From Oscillospiraceae bacterium (GTDB lineage Bacteria > Bacillota > Clostridia > Oscillospirales > Ruminococcaceae), in NCBI GenBank assembly GCA_016302655.1, contig JAEDNF010000071.1, forward strand, positions 1 through 7,754: a DNA stretch of 7,754 bases, given 5' to 3'. Of this stretch, positions 1-5,679 are shown in pieces. Numbering within the stretch: position 1 is the first letter of the stretch; the number at the start of each line of letters is the position of its first letter. A program made the position numbers and the translations under genes. The notes under the pieces were generated by a model. The model saw only the letters and a list, made by a program, of their open reading frames with translations. It was not told where the DNA came from and did no database searches.

Positions 1-117
1 CAGCATTGTATAATAAACTGGGTACAGCATAATCTGATATTCGATAACGGCACACCTGCAGATAACAGGCTGCCTGACGGCGTTACCGGTTGGATAAGAT
101 CCGTATGCGCCGGTTAA
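1..117 (+). CDS. C-terminal end of an unrecognised protein (partial, 5' end outside window)
   Basis: The first plus-strand frame is open from base 1 to a TAA at 115-117, giving 38 residues that end in GWIRSVCAG. The other two plus frames hit stops within the first 12 and 30 bases. Codon choice resembles that of the neighbouring genes, and the frame is followed by an AT-rich non-coding stretch, which is what the end of a real gene would look like. The fragment contains two tryptophans and a polar FDNGTPADNRLPDGVTGW segment. I do not recognise a family. No clear terminator follows it. It could be a chance open frame, because 38 codons is short. Confidence 0.42.
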   Translation, partial: QHCIINWVQHNLIFDNGTPADNRLPDGVTGWIRSVCAG

Positions 118-181
118 TCGTCATAATTTTAGCAAATCAATCAAATGCAAGTAAATTCAGGTGATATTTTTGTGAAATGTG

Positions 182-210
182 TTGCATTTTCGCAGCAAAT
201 GGTGTATAAT
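182..210 (+). promoter_or_regulatory. Sigma-70/SigA-type promoter of fucO
   Basis: A TTGCAT -35 box (182-187) and a perfect TATAAT -10 box (205-210) are separated by exactly 17 bases. Transcription would start near 217, leaving a leader of about 90 bases before the fucO start codon at 309. The surrounding region, 118-308, contains no gene. It is AT-rich and holds this promoter, two flanking inverted motifs, the palindrome at 224-242 and the ribosome binding site. Confidence 0.72.
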
Positions 211-223
211 TATTGACGATAAG

Positions 224-242
224 AGCAATTATTATAATTGCT
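224..242. promoter_or_regulatory. Perfect 19-bp palindrome, candidate operator for fucO
   Basis: Arms of nine bases, AGCAATTAT (224-232) and ATAATTGCT (234-242), are perfectly complementary around a single central T. The palindrome begins 13 bases after the -10 box, so it sits at roughly +8 to +26 of the predicted transcript, a classic place for a repressor to bind. A one-base centre cannot form an RNA hairpin loop without opening several pairs, and there is no T-run after it. A DNA-binding site is therefore more likely than a terminator. The cognate regulator is not in the window. Confidence 0.5.
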
Positions 243-297
243 AAAATGAGCCGCCTACATATCTATGTTTATAAGACGGCTAATCCAATGAAAAGGC

Positions 298-301
298 AGG
301 A
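298..301 (+). promoter_or_regulatory. Ribosome binding site that sets the fucO start
   Basis: AGGA at 298-301 lies seven bases before the ATG at 309. The upstream in-frame ATGs at 213, 246 and 288 have no comparable site. The one at 213 would also lie at or before the predicted transcription start. Confidence 0.7.
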
Positions 302-308
302 AAACAAA

Positions 309-1463
309 ATGGCAAATCGTTTTATTCTTAACGAAACCTCTTATTTCGGTGCAGGCGCAAGAGAGAATCTTGTTCCCGAGCTTAAGGGCAGAGGACTGAA
401 AAAGGTAATGTTCGTTACCGATAAGGTTCTTCTTGAATGCGGCGTTGCAACCAAGGTTACCGCAGAGCTTGACAAGGCAGGCATTGCGTATGAGATTTTC
501 AGCGATATCAAGGCTAACCCCACAGTTACAAATGTAAACAACGGTGTTGCAAAGTTCAAAGAAATCGGTGCTGACTCACTTGTTGCTGTTGGCGGCGGTT
601 CGGTTATGGATACAGCGAAGGCTGTAGGAATAATCATCGCAAATCCCGAGTTTGCAGATGTTGTTTCGCTTGAGGGCGTTGCTGATACAAAGAATAAGAG
701 CGTACCGCTGATTGCTCTTCCCACCACTTCGGGTACTGCGGCTGAGGTTACTATCAACTATGTTATTACCGATGAAGCAAACAAGAAGAAGATGGTTTGC
801 GTTGATCCCAAGGATATTCCTGTTGTGGCAATCGTAGACAGCGATCTTATGATGGGTATGCCTAAGGGCCTTTGCGCTTCGACCGGTATGGACGCTCTTA
901 CACACGCTATCGAAGGCTACATAACAAAGGGTGCGTGGGAGCTTTCTGATATGGTTGAGCTTCGTGCTATCGAGCTTATCGCAGGTTCTCTTTATGACAG
1001 CGTTCAGGGCGACCCCAAGGCAAGAGAGACAATGGCGCTTGCTCAGTACATAGCAGGTATGGGCTTCTCAAATGTTGGTCTTGGCATTGTTCACTCAATG
1101 GCTCATCCTCTCGGCGCATTCTATGATACTCCTCACGGCGTTGCAAACGCTCTGCTTCTTCCTTATGTTATGGAATATAACGCAGAGAGCCCCGCTAAGG
1201 CAAAGTACAAGGCAATAGCTAAGGCTATGGGAGTAGAAGGTACAGAGAATATGACCGAAGAAGAAGGCGTAAAGGCTGCTATTGAAGCGGTTCGCAAGCT
1301 CTCTGTTTCTATTGACATTCCTCAGAAGCTTCACGAGATAAATGTTAAGGAAGAAGATCTCAAGGCTCTGTCTGTTGCGGCATTCAATGATGTATGCACA
1401 GGCGGCAACCCCAGAGAAACTAATGCCGACGAAATTCTTGAGATTTATAAGAAGGCATTCTGA
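309..1463 (+). CDS. fucO: Lactaldehyde reductase / L-1,2-propanediol oxidoreductase (iron-dependent alcohol dehydrogenase)
   Basis: This 384-residue protein belongs to the group III iron-containing alcohol dehydrogenases. By recall it matches E. coli FucO (383 residues) almost end to end, from MANR-ILNET at the start through EVTINYVITDE, HAIEGYIT, GMGFSNVGLG and VCTGGNPRE near the end. FucO reduces L-lactaldehyde, made from fucose or rhamnose, to (S)-1,2-propanediol with NADH in the cytoplasm. The N-terminal nucleotide-binding half carries GGGS at 95-98. The C-terminal helical half carries the expected Fe2+ ligands D195, H199, H262 and H276. ATG 309 was chosen over an in-frame ATG at 213 because AGGA precedes it at a good distance, the promoter and palindrome occupy the upstream part, and the FucO N-terminus begins exactly here. 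It is a single-gene unit with its own promoter and terminator; no aldolase, kinase or microcompartment gene adjoins it. Closely related 1,2-propanediol or butanol dehydrogenases are the alternative substrate calls. Confidence 0.93.
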   Translation: MANRFILNETSYFGAGARENLVPELKGRGLKKVMFVTDKVLLECGVATKVTAELDKAGIAYEIFSDIKANPTVTNVNNGVAKFKEIGADSLVAVGGGSVMDTAKAVGIIIANPEFADVVSLEGVADTKNKSVPLIALPTTSGTAAEVTINYVITDEANKKKMVCVDPKDIPVVAIVDSDLMMGMPKGLCASTGMDALTHAIEGYITKGAWELSDMVELRAIELIAGSLYDSVQGDPKARETMALAQYIAGMGFSNVGLGIVHSMAHPLGAFYDTPHGVANALLLPYVMEYNAESPAKAKYKAIAKAMGVEGTENMTEEEGVKAAIEAVRKLSVSIDIPQKLHEINVKEEDLKALSVAAFNDVCTGGNPRETNADEILEIYKKAF

Positions 1464-1475
1464 TTTTAATAGCAT

Positions 1476-1511
1476 AAAAAATCCCGAAGCGGTTTCGCTT
1501 CGGGAATTTTT
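1476..1511. terminator. Bidirectional intrinsic terminator between convergent genes
   Basis: A perfect 10-bp stem (TCCCGAAGCG at 1482-1491 with CGCTTCGGGA at 1496-1505) closes a GTTT loop. It is flanked by six As on the left (1476-1481) and five Ts on the right (1507-1511), so a U-run follows the hairpin in either direction. It starts 18 bases after the fucO stop and also lies 17 bases beyond the stop of the minus-strand RNHCP gene. It therefore ends both transcripts. Confidence 0.92.
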
Positions 1512-1522
1512 GTCTTTATCGG

Positions 1523-1957
1523 TTATTTATCGTTGTTCATTTTTCCGAGAGCGCTTAACGGGAACGGCGGATTTGCAAGAGGCTTGCAGGCGAGAGACAG
1601 AAGAAGATATTCGTTGTCATCGGCGGCAATCCTGTTGATTTTCAGCTCTCCGCATTTCTTACAGCGGTGAATAAGCGCCCATTCTCCGTCGGGGCGGACA
1701 TATATGCTGATAGGTTCCATTATTCCGCCGCAATCAGCCGAGCGGTCGCCGGGTATGTTGTCAAGATGAATGCTTGACAGACAGTGAGGGCAGTGGTTGC
1801 GGTTGTTTGTACCGCAATTATTTACCGTTATGAATTTACCGCAGGCTTTGCAGTTGAAGCCCTCGTCTTTTGTACCGTCTTCGGTTACAACGGTATGATA
1901 TTCTGTTTCTCTGTGAATGTTTTTAACCGGCTCATCGGAGCGTCTTCGTCTGTTCAT
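1523..1957 (-). CDS. RNHCP-domain protein (putative zinc-binding, function unknown)
   Basis: This 144-residue protein contains the signature NRNHCPHC (residues 52-59) that names the RNHCP family, a cysteine-rich domain with no established function. Putative metal-binding cysteines fall in pairs: C36/C39, C56/C59 and C99/C102, plus a single C76 in DCGG. The first 33 residues are charged and probably disordered (RRRR at 3-6). The domain runs from about 34 to 125, and a short proline-rich tail follows. There is no signal peptide or membrane segment, so it is likely cytoplasmic. The start is supported by AAGGA (1970-1966), eight bases ahead of the ATG. It lies 63 bases downstream of the pyruvate carboxyltransferase gene on the same strand with a hairpin between, so it may be a partly uncoupled last gene of that operon. 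The family assignment rests on the signature motif; the zinc binding is inferred. Confidence 0.85.
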   Translation of the reverse strand: MNRRRRSDEPVKNIHRETEYHTVVTEDGTKDEGFNCKACGKFITVNNCGTNNRNHCPHCLSSIHLDNIPGDRSADCGGIMEPISIYVRPDGEWALIHRCKKCGELKINRIAADDNEYLLLSLACKPLANPPFPLSALGKMNNDK

Positions 1958-1977
1958 TTCTACCGTCCTTTATTAAG

Positions 1978-2005
1978 AGCGGCAGGTATGTTTCAACCTG
2001 CCGCT
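1978..2005 (-). terminator. GC-rich hairpin after the carboxyltransferase operon; weak terminator or processing site
   Basis: A 10-bp perfect stem (AGCGGCAGGT at 1978-1987 with ACCTGCCGCT at 1996-2005) has an eight-base loop. It begins 15 bases after the stop codon of the carboxyltransferase gene. On the minus strand it is followed only by CTTAATAAA, a poor U-tract, so termination is probably incomplete. The more T-rich flank (2006-2015) faces the plus strand, where no gene arrives. It may lower expression of the downstream RNHCP gene or protect the 3' end of the upstream message. Confidence 0.55.
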
Positions 2006-2020
2006 GTTTATTTTGATTAA

Positions 2021-3418
2021 TTATACGGGCATAACCTTTTTATCTTTGTCAGCGTGTTCAGCGTCAATACCGAGCTGTTTGTCCTTACGCTTTTCAAAGA
2101 ACTTTTCGGCAACCTGTCCGAACATAGCGTAGCTTAATACATCCTCTTCCTGCTGAGTCCACTTTGCACATTCAGCCTTGAGCTTTTCAAGCTCGGGCTC
2201 AATGAGGTCTGCGGGACGGCATTCAATAGGCTCTTCATCGCCGAGTATCTTCTTTCTGAAATCGGGATCGATTGGAGCAGGAGTCTTACCGTAGCTGCCC
2301 TTTACAAGACCTTTGAATTCCTTTGTTACTGTCTTGTAGCGTTCGCCCATAATTACATTGAATACCGCCTGTGTACCTACTATCTGCGATGTAGGAGTTA
2401 CCAGAGGAGGCATACCTGCGTCTGCTCTTACACGGGGAACTTCCTTAAGAACTTCCTCGAACTTATCAGACTTGCCTGCCTGCTTAAGCTGAGAAAGAAG
2501 GTTAGAGAGCATTCCGCCGGGAACCTGATAAATAAGAGCATTAGCGTCAACTGCAAGCAGTTTGGGATCGAGCAGACCGCTGTCGATGTACTTCTTGCGA
2601 AGTCCCATAAAGTACTCTCTTATTTCTGTAAGAAGCTTTAAATCAAGGCCTGTATCATACTCGGTACCCTGTAAAGCCGCTACCATAGATTCTGTAGGAG
2701 CGTGAGATGTTCCGAGCGCTAAAGGCGACATTGCTGTGTCAATAACATCAACGCCTGATTCGATACCCTTTAACAGACACATCGATGCAAGACCGGATGT
2801 GTAGTGAGTATGAAGCTGAATCGGGATGCTTACAGCACTCTTGAGTGCCTTAACGAGCTTTTCTGTCTCGTAGGGAGTAAGCAATGCAGCCATATCCTTG
2901 ATGCAGATAGAATCAGCGCCGGCTTCTTCTATTCTCTTTGCATAGTCTACATAATACTGTTCGGTAAATACTTCACCGAGAGTATAAGAGATAGCTATCT
3001 GAGCGTGTGCGCCTTCCTTCTTGGCAGCCTTAACAGCTGTTTCAAGGTTTCTTATATCGTTGAGCGCATCGAAAATTCTGATGATATCAATACCGTTTGC
3101 AACTGATTTCTGAACAAAATACTCAAGCACATCATCAGCATAGTGACGGTAGCCAAGCATATTCTGTCCTCTGAACAGCATCTGTAACTTAGTATTGGGC
3201 ATCTCGCGTCTTAATGTACGGAGTCTGTCCCAGGGGTCTTCATTCAAGAAACGCAAGCATGAGTCAAAAGTTGCGCCGCCCCAGCATTCTACCGAGTGGA
3301 AGCCTACCTTATCCATTGTGGAAAGGATGGGGAGCATTTCGTCCATTGTCATTCTTGTGGCAATAAGCGATTGATGAGCGTCACGCAGTACGGTTTCGGT
3401 AATTCCTACTTTTCCCAT
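2021..3418 (-). CDS. oadA: Pyruvate/oxaloacetate carboxyltransferase subunit (OadA / transcarboxylase 5S type, no biotin domain)
   Basis: This 465-residue protein catalyses carboxyl transfer between carboxybiotin and pyruvate/oxaloacetate. It opens with ITETVLRDAHQS, the hallmark of this family. The HMGL-like TIM barrel covers about residues 4-265, with metal ligand D13, the HTH pair H203/H205, and K174 in ICIKDM as the lysine expected to be carbamylated. The conserved PYC/OADA domain follows to about 440. The biotinyl domain found at the C-terminus of classical OadA is absent; the protein ends in a charged tail (KDKKVMPV). The carrier is instead the separate gene 28 bases upstream. This matches the 5S subunit of propionibacterial transcarboxylase, which is a little longer. 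Function may be as a transcarboxylase or as the alpha chain of an oxaloacetate decarboxylase. The family is certain; the complex is inferred. Confidence 0.93.
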   Translation of the reverse strand: MGKVGITETVLRDAHQSLIATRMTMDEMLPILSTMDKVGFHSVECWGGATFDSCLRFLNEDPWDRLRTLRREMPNTKLQMLFRGQNMLGYRHYADDVLEYFVQKSVANGIDIIRIFDALNDIRNLETAVKAAKKEGAHAQIAISYTLGEVFTEQYYVDYAKRIEEAGADSICIKDMAALLTPYETEKLVKALKSAVSIPIQLHTHYTSGLASMCLLKGIESGVDVIDTAMSPLALGTSHAPTESMVAALQGTEYDTGLDLKLLTEIREYFMGLRKKYIDSGLLDPKLLAVDANALIYQVPGGMLSNLLSQLKQAGKSDKFEEVLKEVPRVRADAGMPPLVTPTSQIVGTQAVFNVIMGERYKTVTKEFKGLVKGSYGKTPAPIDPDFRKKILGDEEPIECRPADLIEPELEKLKAECAKWTQQEEDVLSYAMFGQVAEKFFEKRKDKQLGIDAEHADKDKKVMPV

Positions 3419-3420
3419 AA

Positions 3421-3436
3421 CCTTTAAAATTCCTTT
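3421..3436 (-). promoter_or_regulatory. Two poorly spaced ribosome binding sites before the carboxyltransferase start
   Basis: On the minus strand AAAGGA (3436-3431) lies 12 bases before the ATG at 3418, and a second AAAGG (3425-3421) lies only two bases before it. Neither has the 7-9 base spacing seen at the other genes here. The start itself is fixed by the conserved N-terminus and by the absence of any other suitable start. Confidence 0.5.
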
Positions 3437-3446
3437 CAGTTAAGCG

Positions 3447-3812
3447 TTACGCATTTATTGTTGCGATAAGTGTGCCTGTTTCAACAGACTGACCTTTTGT
3501 AACATTGATGCTTGCGATAGTACCGTCACAGCTTGCTACAACGTCGTTTTCCATCTTCATTGCCTCTAATACTGCAATTACTGTGCCGTTTGTAACCTTA
3601 GCGCCTACTGCGAGCTTAACATCAACAATAGTACCGGGCATGGGAGCTTCGATCTTAACTCCGCCCTGTGCGCCTGCGGGAGCTGCAGGTGCGGCAACCT
3701 TCTTGGGTGCGGGAGCTGCTGCAGGTGCGGCAACAGGAGCTGCACTGCCGTCTGTTTCTTCAACAGTTACATCATAAGCTGTACCGTTAACGGTGATATT
3801 ATATCTTTTCAT
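3447..3812 (-). CDS. Biotin carboxyl carrier protein (transcarboxylase 1.3S / decarboxylase gamma type)
   Basis: This 121-residue swinging-arm protein carries the carboxyl group between the two carboxyltransferase subunits encoded on either side. The C-terminal biotinyl domain (about residues 52-121) has the attachment motif EAMKMEN with biotin lysine K86, and the mirrored half-domain motif APMPGTI at 56-62. Residues 23-47 form a flexible linker made almost only of Ala and Pro. The N-terminal strand, YNITVNGTAYDVTVEE, resembles the start of the propionibacterial 1.3S protein, whose N-terminus is known to contact the other two subunits. AGGA (3824-3821) lies eight bases before the ATG. The gene is 24 bases after the upstream carboxyltransferase gene, so the three are almost surely co-transcribed. 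It must be biotinylated by a BirA ligase encoded elsewhere. Confidence 0.93.
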   Translation of the reverse strand: MKRYNITVNGTAYDVTVEETDGSAAPVAAPAAAPAPKKVAAPAAPAGAQGGVKIEAPMPGTIVDVKLAVGAKVTNGTVIAVLEAMKMENDVVASCDGTIASINVTKGQSVETGTLIATINA

Positions 3813-3836
3813 AACAAATTTCCTTTCTTTTGTCGA

Positions 3837-5201
3837 TTAATATACGAAATTTATATGCTTCTTTGCAGGGGAGAGAACTCTCTTTGAAGAAGCGGCTTCA
3901 ATAGCGGATGTAAGTGCAGACTTAGTATCTTCTGCCGTGATAACTCTGTCAACATATCCGTTTGCGGCTGCTGTGAATGCGTCAGCCTCGTTCTCGGCAT
4001 ATTCCTTAGCCTGCTCGGCTGTGTTATCGGATGCACCGTTAAGGAAAGTAACAGCCGCCTCGGGAGAAACGGGAGAGATAACAGCGTCTTCCCAGGCAAA
4101 TGTGAAGTCACTGCCTGCGGCGGTGCTTGCAAGAGCAACATATACGCTTCCGTAAGCATTGCCGGTTATTACTGCTATCTTAGCTGTTGTAGCAGACGCA
4201 TAAGCCTGTGTCAGCTTAGCGCTGTCACGGATACTGCCTGCCAGTTCAGCGGCATTAGACTTTTCAAAACCTTCGCTGTCAACAAATGTTACAACAGGGA
4301 TAGAATATGCGTCGCAAAGTGTAACAAAGCGAGAAATCTTTGCGCTGTCGGCAGCTGTGAGAACCGCACCGTTGTTTGTAGCTACAAATCCTACTGTTCT
4401 CCAGTTAAGGCTTGCTATAGCAGTAACGGCAGAATCGCCGAACTCTTTGTAAAGCTCTATAACGCTGTCCTTATCGGCTGTTGCGTTAATAAGCTCAATG
4501 CCCTTAAGTCCTGTGCTTACAACAGCGTCGTTTTCTGAAAAATAATCATTTCCTGCTGTTTCGAGATTGTTTGCAGGGAGAACGGAAACCAGCTGCTTAG
4601 CCTTTGCGATTGCTTCTGCGCTGTCTTTTGCAAGGATAGCCGCTACGCCCGATTTTGCGGCGTTAACTGCTGTTCCTGCGCCTTCTGTCTTGTCATCGGC
4701 AGTAAAAGGAGCTGTCATAAAAAGCTCAGACTTTTCCGTCATTATAACAACATCAGCCATACAAGCGATCATTGCGGCAGTTCCTGCACAAAGTCCGTCT
4801 ACTATCGCTATCTGAGGTACTGCGCCCGAAAGAGCCGCACTCATCTTTGCTATCTCGCCGTATGCGCCGAGGGTTTTCATGCCTTCCTTGATGTTGCCGC
4901 CCTTTGAGTCAAAGATACCGACAACAGGTGCGCCGTTTCTGAGCGCCAGTTCGTATACCTTTCTTATCTTGAGAGCCGCTGCTGTATCTACAGCGCCTGC
5001 GTTTACGCTGATGTCCTGAGCATAAGCATAAACGACTGCTCCGTCAACATAGCCGTAACCGCTTACAACGCCTGCCTTTTCACCGTTTGCACCGACAAAC
5101 TTGCCGAGCTCGACAAAGCTGTCCTCGTCAAACAGGGAGATGAGCTTGTTTGCAGCTTCACTTGCGGCAGTCTGCTCCATTTCAGCAATTTTTTTCTTCA
5201 T
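3837..5201 (-). CDS. Divergent acyl-CoA carboxyltransferase subunit (MmdA / PccB / transcarboxylase 12S family)
   Basis: This 454-residue protein has the two crotonase-like halves of biotin-dependent acyl-CoA carboxyltransferases. It shows DEDSFVELG (25-33), IKEGMKTLGAYGEI (104-117), PQIAIVDGLCAG (129-140), KSGVAAI (183-189), FVDSEGF (306-312), and a C-terminus ending KKHINF. The usual length is about 510, and the missing part is mainly N-terminal: the Arg-rich helix before the LLD-GSF motif is reduced. Both oxyanion-hole motifs are altered. The family's CAGGA is CAGTA (138-142) and AYGGAY is AYGSVY (349-354), while MGPEGAV is VSPEAAV (378-384). It probably moves a carboxyl group between a CoA ester and biotin, but the CoA substrate cannot be read off. 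GGAGGA (5216-5211), nine bases upstream, fixes the start. It is the first gene of the three-gene biotin-enzyme operon and has its own promoter. Confidence 0.88.
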   Translation of the reverse strand: MKKKIAEMEQTAASEAANKLISLFDEDSFVELGKFVGANGEKAGVVSGYGYVDGAVVYAYAQDISVNAGAVDTAAALKIRKVYELALRNGAPVVGIFDSKGGNIKEGMKTLGAYGEIAKMSAALSGAVPQIAIVDGLCAGTAAMIACMADVVIMTEKSELFMTAPFTADDKTEGAGTAVNAAKSGVAAILAKDSAEAIAKAKQLVSVLPANNLETAGNDYFSENDAVVSTGLKGIELINATADKDSVIELYKEFGDSAVTAIASLNWRTVGFVATNNGAVLTAADSAKISRFVTLCDAYSIPVVTFVDSEGFEKSNAAELAGSIRDSAKLTQAYASATTAKIAVITGNAYGSVYVALASTAAGSDFTFAWEDAVISPVSPEAAVTFLNGASDNTAEQAKEYAENEADAFTAAANGYVDRVITAEDTKSALTSAIEAASSKRVLSPAKKHINFVY

Positions 5202-5279
5202 TGCCAGAATTCCTCCGTTCTCACTTTTTGTGTGATGCGGTAAGCTGCTGAAATAAGCGCTGACCGCTTTGTATAATTA

Positions 5280-5290
5280 TGCCAATGGCA
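5280..5290. promoter_or_regulatory. Small palindrome in the leader of the biotin-enzyme operon, possible operator
   Basis: TGCCA (5280-5284) and TGGCA (5286-5290) form a perfect inverted repeat around one A, about 18-28 bases downstream of the -10 box. A further TGCCA half-site (5323-5327) lies inside the promoter spacer. The 10-base direct repeat GTATAATTAT (5271-5280 and 5303-5312) flanks it. A regulator binding here would block or bend the promoter region. The palindrome is short and could be chance. Confidence 0.25.
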
Positions 5291-5307
5291 CATCATAATC
5301 AAGTATA

Positions 5308-5336
5308 ATTATAACTCATTTTTGCCATAATAACAA
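5308..5336 (-). promoter_or_regulatory. Sigma-70/SigA-type promoter of the biotin-enzyme operon
   Basis: On the minus strand TTGTTA (5336-5331) and a perfect TATAAT (5313-5308) are separated by 17 bases. The predicted start near 5301 gives a leader of about 100 bases before the ATG at 5201. The -35 box is only 11 bases after the stop of the upstream small gene. A weaker second set, TTGATT (5302-5297) with TAATTA (5279-5274) and a 17-base gap, lies just downstream. The rest of the 145-base interval 5202-5346 shows no gene and no convincing terminator, so some read-through from the upstream operon is possible. Confidence 0.65.
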
Positions 5337-5346
5337 GCGGATTTCG

Positions 5347-5679
5347 CTAATTTTTACAACTTTTATGAGATGTGAAAAAATTATCAATGTCAGCTATGTT
5401 ATTATTGTTGTTTTGCACAAAACCACGCTTGATAAGCTCACTCCAAACCGCTTCGGACTGCATATTTACGGTGCACTTATTTATGTATCGGTTGAGTGCA
5501 TAATTCATTGCCGTTCTCATAAGACCGTCAACCAGCATTATATACTGCGTCTCAATTTTTTCGACAAACAGCGTTTCGCCGTCGGTCGTACAGATTATGC
5601 TTCCTATCGGTTCGCCGTCGTCTTCGGCAAGAAACACCAGCTTATCGGTTATCTCTTTATCTCTCAGTATCGTAATCAT
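5347..5679 (-). CDS. Small GNAT-like protein of unknown function, coupled to rluB
   Basis: This 110-residue protein is not firmly recognised. The pattern LVFLAEDDGEPIGSII (14-29), then a strand, then a helix DGLMRTAMNYALNRY (51-65), then WSELIKRGFV (79-88), fits the core strands, the acetyl-CoA-side helix and the final LGF-like element of a shortened GNAT acetyltransferase. The usual pyrophosphate loop (Q/R-x-x-G-x-G/A) is not clear, so activity is doubtful. Residues 90-94 are five asparagines in a row, followed by a polar tail. Its ATG overlaps the rluB stop as ATGA (5679-5676), and no strong ribosome binding site precedes it, so translation is probably coupled to rluB. That arrangement supports a real gene rather than a chance frame. 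No terminator is apparent after its TAG stop. Confidence 0.68.
   Translation of the reverse strand: MITILRDKEITDKLVFLAEDDGEPIGSIICTTDGETLFVEKIETQYIMLVDGLMRTAMNYALNRYINKCTVNMQSEAVWSELIKRGFVQNNNNNIADIDNFFTSHKSCKN

Noticed and set aside
213..238. Second promoter using TTGACG (213-218) and TATAAT (233-238)
   Set aside because: The spacer is only 14 bases, too short for a standard promoter, and the TATAAT is part of the palindrome.
249..281. Leader hairpin before fucO (AGCCG 249-253 with CGGCT 277-281) as a riboswitch or attenuator
   Set aside because: Only five closing pairs with a weak inner ACAT/ATGT pairing, no U-run, and no resemblance to a known riboswitch core.
213..308. N-terminal extension of fucO by 32 residues from ATG 213
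   Set aside because: It starts at or before the predicted transcription start, runs through the palindrome, has no ribosome binding site, and adds residues absent from FucO homologues.
341..1475. Minus-strand open frames opposite fucO
   Set aside because: They are antisense to a confidently identified enzyme, low in complexity, and have no start signals.
3505..3777. Plus-strand Ala/Thr-rich open frame opposite the biotin carrier
   Set aside because: It mirrors the Ala-Pro linker codons of the carrier gene and has no independent support.
3851..4159. Alternative minus-strand frame inside the carboxyltransferase gene
   Set aside because: It overlaps a conserved C-terminal domain in the correct frame, and the alternative product is Leu/Pro-rich with no family features.
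5336..5348. Possible terminator after the small GNAT-like gene (AGCG...CGCT)
   Set aside because: The stem is only four base pairs and no U-run follows on the minus strand. It also overlaps the -35 box of the next promoter.
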